This document shows, one piece after another, positions 60,301-64,000 of a DNA stretch of 64,000 nt (position 1 is its first letter; each line of letters starts with the position of its first letter). The translations under genes were made by a program, and so were the position numbers. The notes below the pieces were generated by a model. That model saw only the letters and a program-made list of their open reading frames with translations. It did no database searches and was not told where the DNA came from. This DNA is from Cliona cf. orientalis (lineage: Eukaryota; Porifera; Demospongiae; Clionaida; Clionaidae), in contig OZ005703.1 of assembly GCA_963930775.1 (NCBI GenBank), positions 5,890,001 through 5,954,000 of the forward strand. The letters are read 5' to 3'.

Positions 60301-63027
60301 TAAGGCTGTAGTATATGTGACTGGTAGTTTGTACACTATCACCTAAGCATAGCCTCCTGTTTATAGCTGGGCACATAAACTAAATATCTAATTCTCTGTA
60401 TCATAACCATGTAAAACATTAATGACCAGTAGACATCGATTTTCAGAGTTGTACAGGACAATTACAGACAAGCACTATAACAGTATTGCACATTGACCTC
60501 GAGTACTGGCTATACTAGTTACATGATTCTTGACACTTGTACTAGCTAAGACTTGACATCATCGTTGTTTTCTCATAAGCATTAAAAATTCAAAAATCCC
60601 TCGTTTTCTTTCCAAAAACGGCATAGATCGTGATTTCTCATGATGGTTTTTAATTAATTCTAACAAGTCAGCATTCCTAGACATAACAAGATGGTCAGCC
60701 ATGCATTGTTAGAATGTAGCTACTTTAGAAGATAACTTGACATACAGTTGAGTGAAGAGCTCTTGCACATAGTGTAATGCTTATCATATTAATTATTACA
60801 AGTTGTAGCTCTGAATAGGAATGCTTCTACAGCACCTAACTTGCACCAAAATTAAGGTCATCATGAACACTGGCATCATAATTTGTCCCTCCTAGATACA
60901 TTAATATGATTATGGTTTGCAAGTAAATAGTGGTGCATATTAATATTTCAGCTACCATTAAGCATTATTGCTTTATATACAAAGTAAAAATTAGTGCAAA
61001 TTTATTCCAAGTGAGAGCACAGAGTGCGGTGTACCCAGGTGGTACCTCAGTGTTGCTACCGATAGTCAATGATTAACAGCTACTACCAACAATGAACTTA
61101 CTGGCCTCAAAATTCCCTGAACAACAGTTTCTCGTCGCTACTTGGCCTGAGACAGCCTTCTTTGTCAGCCAGCTACCTTCAAGAACAGGTTTAATTAGGG
61201 GTGTGGTCATTATTTGGGGCATGGCTAAAAAGTTTGCACACGAATGTCCTAGCACCCCTCTCCTTCAAATCTGGGGAATGTCACTGACAGTTGCTTGCAT
61301 GCGAGAGTTACTATAATTCATACTTGATCAAATTAACCCTCAGCTCATGGGCGAGGGTTACGGTAGTCGTTCTGTGTGTCTCTTAAACTAACTGCTACAA
61401 ACCTCGTTTGTGAGTCCAAAATGTGGTTTTGTATGGTTCCTTCCAGCATTCCAAATTCATGTATTGTGTGGATTTCGCTGAAAACGCCTTGTTCTCCAGC
61501 TTTGGCGTCGTTAATTTGCCGATGCTAAGCTTCTTGACTTTTGATACTCTACCATCTATTTATACGTACAGTCATAATACGAGTGGTGCATATATAGTAT
61601 GTATGTTTTAACCATCGGCGCATGCGCAAGGGTTAGGTACAGTATAGTCACACGTGGTCAGAGGCTGAGAAATCCACACATAGCTTACCATAAGAAGTCT
61701 GATAGCACCTCCCTTTGAATGTATGAAGCACTATAGTACAAAACCCTCAGTGCATTAGCTATAGCTGGTCTGCATGTTGCAAATTTGTAAAGCCAAGCAA
61801 CACTGTTACTTACAGTGTACAGTTCAGTTTGTAAGGAGTAACCAAAAGAATGCACTAAATTAAATACGGATAGCACGCAATCACGTAATAATAGTACCAC
61901 ACGTATACAAGATCAGCAGATCTAGTACAACCAAGAAGCGTAGTTGATAGCATACTGAAATCAGTGACGAGTCGGTCAAGTTCTAAGAACTATTACTAGA
62001 GCTACACACTAATAATGAAATGAAGCCATCGCTGTCCCTTGTATTGATCAACAGCTTATCATAAAGCAAAGAAGGCCATGGTGGTCAGCAAATATCACCA
62101 GAACTGTAGAATAAAGTGTTTCTGAAATCCAAACAATGCATACCTTGAAAATGCCATAAAAAGCCTAATGGCACCTTGCTTGTATCATGTAAACTAGGTA
62201 TGTAGCAGCTAGCGTAGTAACAGACACACACACACACACACATGTTTGCACACAAAACCACTACCTAACCCCTCGCGCGTGCGCCGACGGTTACTGAACC
62301 AGGTATGTAGTAGCTATCTTGATAACAGATAGGCTCATCGCCAGGGGCTGCTTCTTGACGAGATCTAGATGGACATGTATAGTCGCTTAATGTTAAGAAG
62401 ACAAGTGTGTAAGTCTAGTGATAGTTCTTACAACTCATCATGGGTCATCGTAAGCTAATAAACTATTCTTCCTAAGTCACGAGTAGACTCCTTTTTAACC
62501 CGACTCCTTTACCTACTCTCTCCATACTGCCAACAGCAACAGTGTTGCTCCATCATAGATCTGTGCCTCCATTGCTTAGCTTACAAAATTAATTTGCAAC
62601 CAGTAGATTACATACTGCTAGCTATAGCTACCTGTACCTTTACACTCACAGTATGTCACTACTATTTCCATAAATCTCATAACGTTGGGCAACCAATGGT
62701 ATTCATTATTCAGTATGACTTCACATATAATTGTACTATCCCTCTCTCATATGCTCTTGGTTTTAGGTATTTGTTATGGATTCGAGATTATGGTTTCTCA
62801 TGAGTCTCCTAATGTTCCTTTTACTATTTTTCTTACAAGATTCAAACAAGGTTAGATTCTGTGGTTGTACTATCTGATGTTATAAACCTTGTGTTTCATA
62901 ATAGCACCAAAAGTTATAGTCTATGACAATGCCTGTGGATTGCATACTTACTGTTTAAAGAGAGATCCTCATTTTTTCAAAGAGACGAGATTTTTGGTTG
63001 ATCGCTTTCATTGGAGCAATCATACTG
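51313..63027 (+). CDS. KDZ-superfamily transposase gene, ends incomplete
   Basis: DNA transposase of the KDZ (Kyakuja-Dileera-Zisupton) type. Exons about 51313-51852, 52196-52331, 52393-52680, 59070-59731, 62767-62850 and 62905-63027 keep one open frame across five GT-AG introns. Order: a SWIM-like zinc site (CLLCNHECKHVAYI), a CxC site (CINCGLLHHFDGYEKGMLNMG), SLHQDAGEFNLPSKF, a second CxC site FRCPNCTVDG with IICDATSLAFRRDL (likely first catalytic Asp), FCPHGICYGFEIMVSHESP, then the signature VIVYDNACGLHTYCLKRDP and TRFLVDRFHWSNHTG (second Asp in YDNAC). The catalytic Glu and C-terminus should lie to the right, after the donor at 63027. The 5' exon and terminal repeats were not found. Introns of 6.4 and 3.0 kb are filled with other elements. 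Live element, fossil or host-adopted gene: undecided. Confidence 0.8.
51889..52167. mobile_element. MITE, TAAGGCCA family, copy 4, in KDZ intron
   Basis: Ends TTAGGCCAACAGTAATAAT and GCATGGCCTTA, with sub-terminal CCTTGTTTCCTGTCCC and GGGTGACAGGAAACAAGG. More diverged than the others. It lies between KDZ exons and ends 28 bp before the next exon. Confidence 0.8.
52702..53600. mobile_element. long foldback element, about 900 bp, in KDZ intron
   Basis: TAGAGTAAGAGATTGATCCT at the left mirrors GATCAATCTCTTACTCTA at the right. The arms extend about 380 bp each (GGCCTAGGCCTAGCATCAA; CCGATTTCATCAAACCTCGG; ACTCCAACAACTGGCTGAAA), with a loop near 53100-53210. Not coding; open frames on both strands are mirror images of the arms. 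Confidence 0.9.
53663..53837. repeat. dispersed repeat R3, second copy
   Basis: Parallels 18487-18660: ACCGTACTTAAACTAATAC, TTTCAATTTTGAAAAACGCG, TGGTAAAGGTAGTCAATCG, TTCGATTAACTACAGTATA. Confidence 0.65.
53838..55699. other. KDZ intron DNA without recognised gene
   Basis: Only ATTTTCGTG-type repeats near 54030-54190 stand out (compare 63680-63765). A reading frame at 54886-55095 (VWSDYGDVDNPYHQYFQ) has no family I know. Confidence 0.5.
55700..57265 (+). mobile_element. degraded hAT transposon
   Basis: Plus-strand fragments: an acidic N-terminus (VDLSSSDEEESPYSS), then KPGVNYSFPKS and FPWLVYSK in two different frames, the TTF-type zinc-finger lead-in of many hAT transposases. Near 57240 there is the C-terminal dimerisation signature CCSAERSFNIV followed by a stop. 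Between them the frame is broken many times. A dead DNA transposon lodged in the KDZ intron. Confidence 0.65.
57650..57930 (+). repeat. dispersed repeat R1, 3' part
   Basis: Contains TGGGCACTGTCAATAGGCAT, ATGAGTCGCTTAGATGCCTA and ACCGATTATTTTACCTCTTG, matching the right two thirds of the 24.7 kb copy. The left part is missing. Confidence 0.75.
58242..58496 (+). CDS. short open frame in KDZ intron, unrecognised
   Basis: 84 aa (start MPIVPSKYAFGYDTENAVKH; end ELIGAFYKGQ). The composition is protein-like but no domain is recognised and it has no clear promoter. It could be an exon fragment of another transposon, or chance. Confidence 0.25.
   Translation: MPIVPSKYAFGYDTENAVKHIPRDIRIKRLLVIFREEQHKHMQNNQHFDVPGKRLEVLMHLRGHVCWHSKLTHAELIGAFYKGQ
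58580..58975. mobile_element. probable MITE with Pol-C/G-rich GCCGC words
   Basis: CCATATTTATTCAAATAGAA at the left and TAGTATTCGAATCAATACAG at the right are imperfect inverses. Next to them are AGCCGCACCCCGATTAGTAG and AATAGTAGCCCTGGC. Short TA-rich ends suggest a small DNA transposon remnant. Confidence 0.5.
59732..62766. other. 3 kb KDZ intron
   Basis: No gene is recognised. It holds a short CA microsatellite (62221-62241) and GCGCATGCGCAAGGGTTAG-type words (61617-61636; similar at 62269), which resemble the R1 edge. Otherwise AT-rich without visible repeats. Confidence 0.55.
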
Positions 63028-64000
63028 GTACAGTTATTATTAGTACTACTTATAATATCATATTATACAAGTATGTTTGATGTCACATAATCATGGGATA
63101 ATGTAATGCTAACAGTATGGTATGTACAATCGAGTGCCAGTTAGTACAGTGCGCATGCGCAGATGAAAGGCAGAACTTTCCCATGGTGTAGACCACACCC
63201 CTCACTGCAGTCCAGCTCAAACTCACCATGGAATGGTGACGTTTGAGCGGATGAGGACGATATAACTCCGCTCGAACGTCGAATCTAACACCAGACCATG
63301 CCAAAGAGCAGACATCGCCTTTCGCTTTGCTCGAGGCTCGGTGGCCTGCCGAGCAGGCCTGTCGAAACGCGCGGCGCTTGCACCGCTCACTTGAGCTTGA
63401 GAATGCATCTCTATGGCCCCTAGGCTCTGGCAGCCTTATTTGTGCACACGGCACAACAATTTTGACCAATCATAAATCTTCTGAACTTATAGGGGAGCGC
63501 ATCTTTTATGCCCTCCAGGTTAGGACACGGACTATATAAGATAATTGTCGCTCTGAAAAATATTTTTCGTTGTATATAGTTTAATTATGCAGAAATGTTT
63601 GCCAATTTCATCACTGGTTCTCTATAGTGAATTTTTATCACACAAATTAATATTACCTTTGTCCTGCATAATACCATATGGCGGGTAATTTTCGTGGGGG
63701 CCAATTTTCGTGGAAAGTCCGAAAAGGCCATCAAAGTTAATTTTCATGGTTTCAAATTTCGTGACAGCAACCAGCTCAGGGCATGGCATTGCTACATAAG
63801 CGATAATGTAATCGATACATGCGCTCGCAATCTTCTTTGTTACTAAGCCATACCTACAGAGACTTGGACAAAATTAATAGCAAGAGATAAAAGAATATTA
63901 ATATCAAAGATGCTATCAGCTGAATGACAATGGCTGCTGTTGCTTGTTAATTCTGGGAAGTGTTGGCCGCGCCGCCACGATGTTTGTAGCCACGCCCATG
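63028..64000. other. right edge; repeats, possible KDZ intron
   Basis: No further KDZ exon is found. 63140-63420 is GC-richer (GCGCATGCGC, GCTCGAACGTCG). 63680-63765 has GGTAATTTTCGTGG and CAATTTTCGTGGAAAGTCC tandem-like units related to 54030-54075. No gene supported. Confidence 0.5.

Overview
The window reads as nuclear DNA of an early-branching animal, most likely a demosponge such as Amphimedon. This is an inference from style rather than a database match. The DNA is AT-rich, genes are close together with many 50-400 bp GT-AG introns, tRNAs are eukaryotic, short foldback transposons are abundant, and there are tandem lineage-specific immunoglobulin-like receptors with no obvious vertebrate orthologue. 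No virus-like element was recognised.

Layout. 1-5530 (minus): most of a WRN-type RecQ helicase gene whose 3' end lies outside the window; one intron carries two tandem tRNA-Leu(CAG) genes. 5590-15273 (plus): receptor cluster A, five tandem paralogues, each with a signal peptide, one V-like Ig domain, a small Cys-rich module, a Ser/Thr stalk, one membrane helix and a tail ending in a Tyr-x-x-Ile motif. 17544-20620: a divergent pair, an acidic coiled-coil protein (minus) and ALKBH7 (plus). 20804-23389 (plus): a small LAT-like transmembrane adaptor rich in Tyr motifs, then a single-exon BPI/LBP lipid-binding protein. 26214-28092: two related small secreted proteins with basic and acidic blocks. 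28357-45911: receptor cluster B, three large eight-exon paralogues (B1-B3) with five extracellular domains and tails rich in Tyr-x-x-Pro motifs, interrupted by a minus-strand multipass membrane gene and a relic tail exon. 45912-51313: no gene seen; nested MITEs and dispersed repeats. 51313-63027: a KDZ-superfamily transposase gene whose visible exons keep one open frame across introns filled with other transposons (a large foldback, a dead hAT, dispersed repeats). 63028-64000: repeats only.

How the genes may fit together. Cell-surface Ig receptors with phosphorylatable tails, a LAT-like scaffold, an LPS-binding-type protein and secreted cationic/anionic peptides sit within 40 kb. The simplest reading is a sponge recognition/innate-immunity neighbourhood, but co-function is inferred only from domain type and proximity. 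The sharpest single observation is a TTAA-flanked foldback element inside the signal-peptide exon of receptor B1. Removing it with one TTAA copy leaves an open frame that matches the B2 and B3 first exons and is compatible in phase with all later exons.
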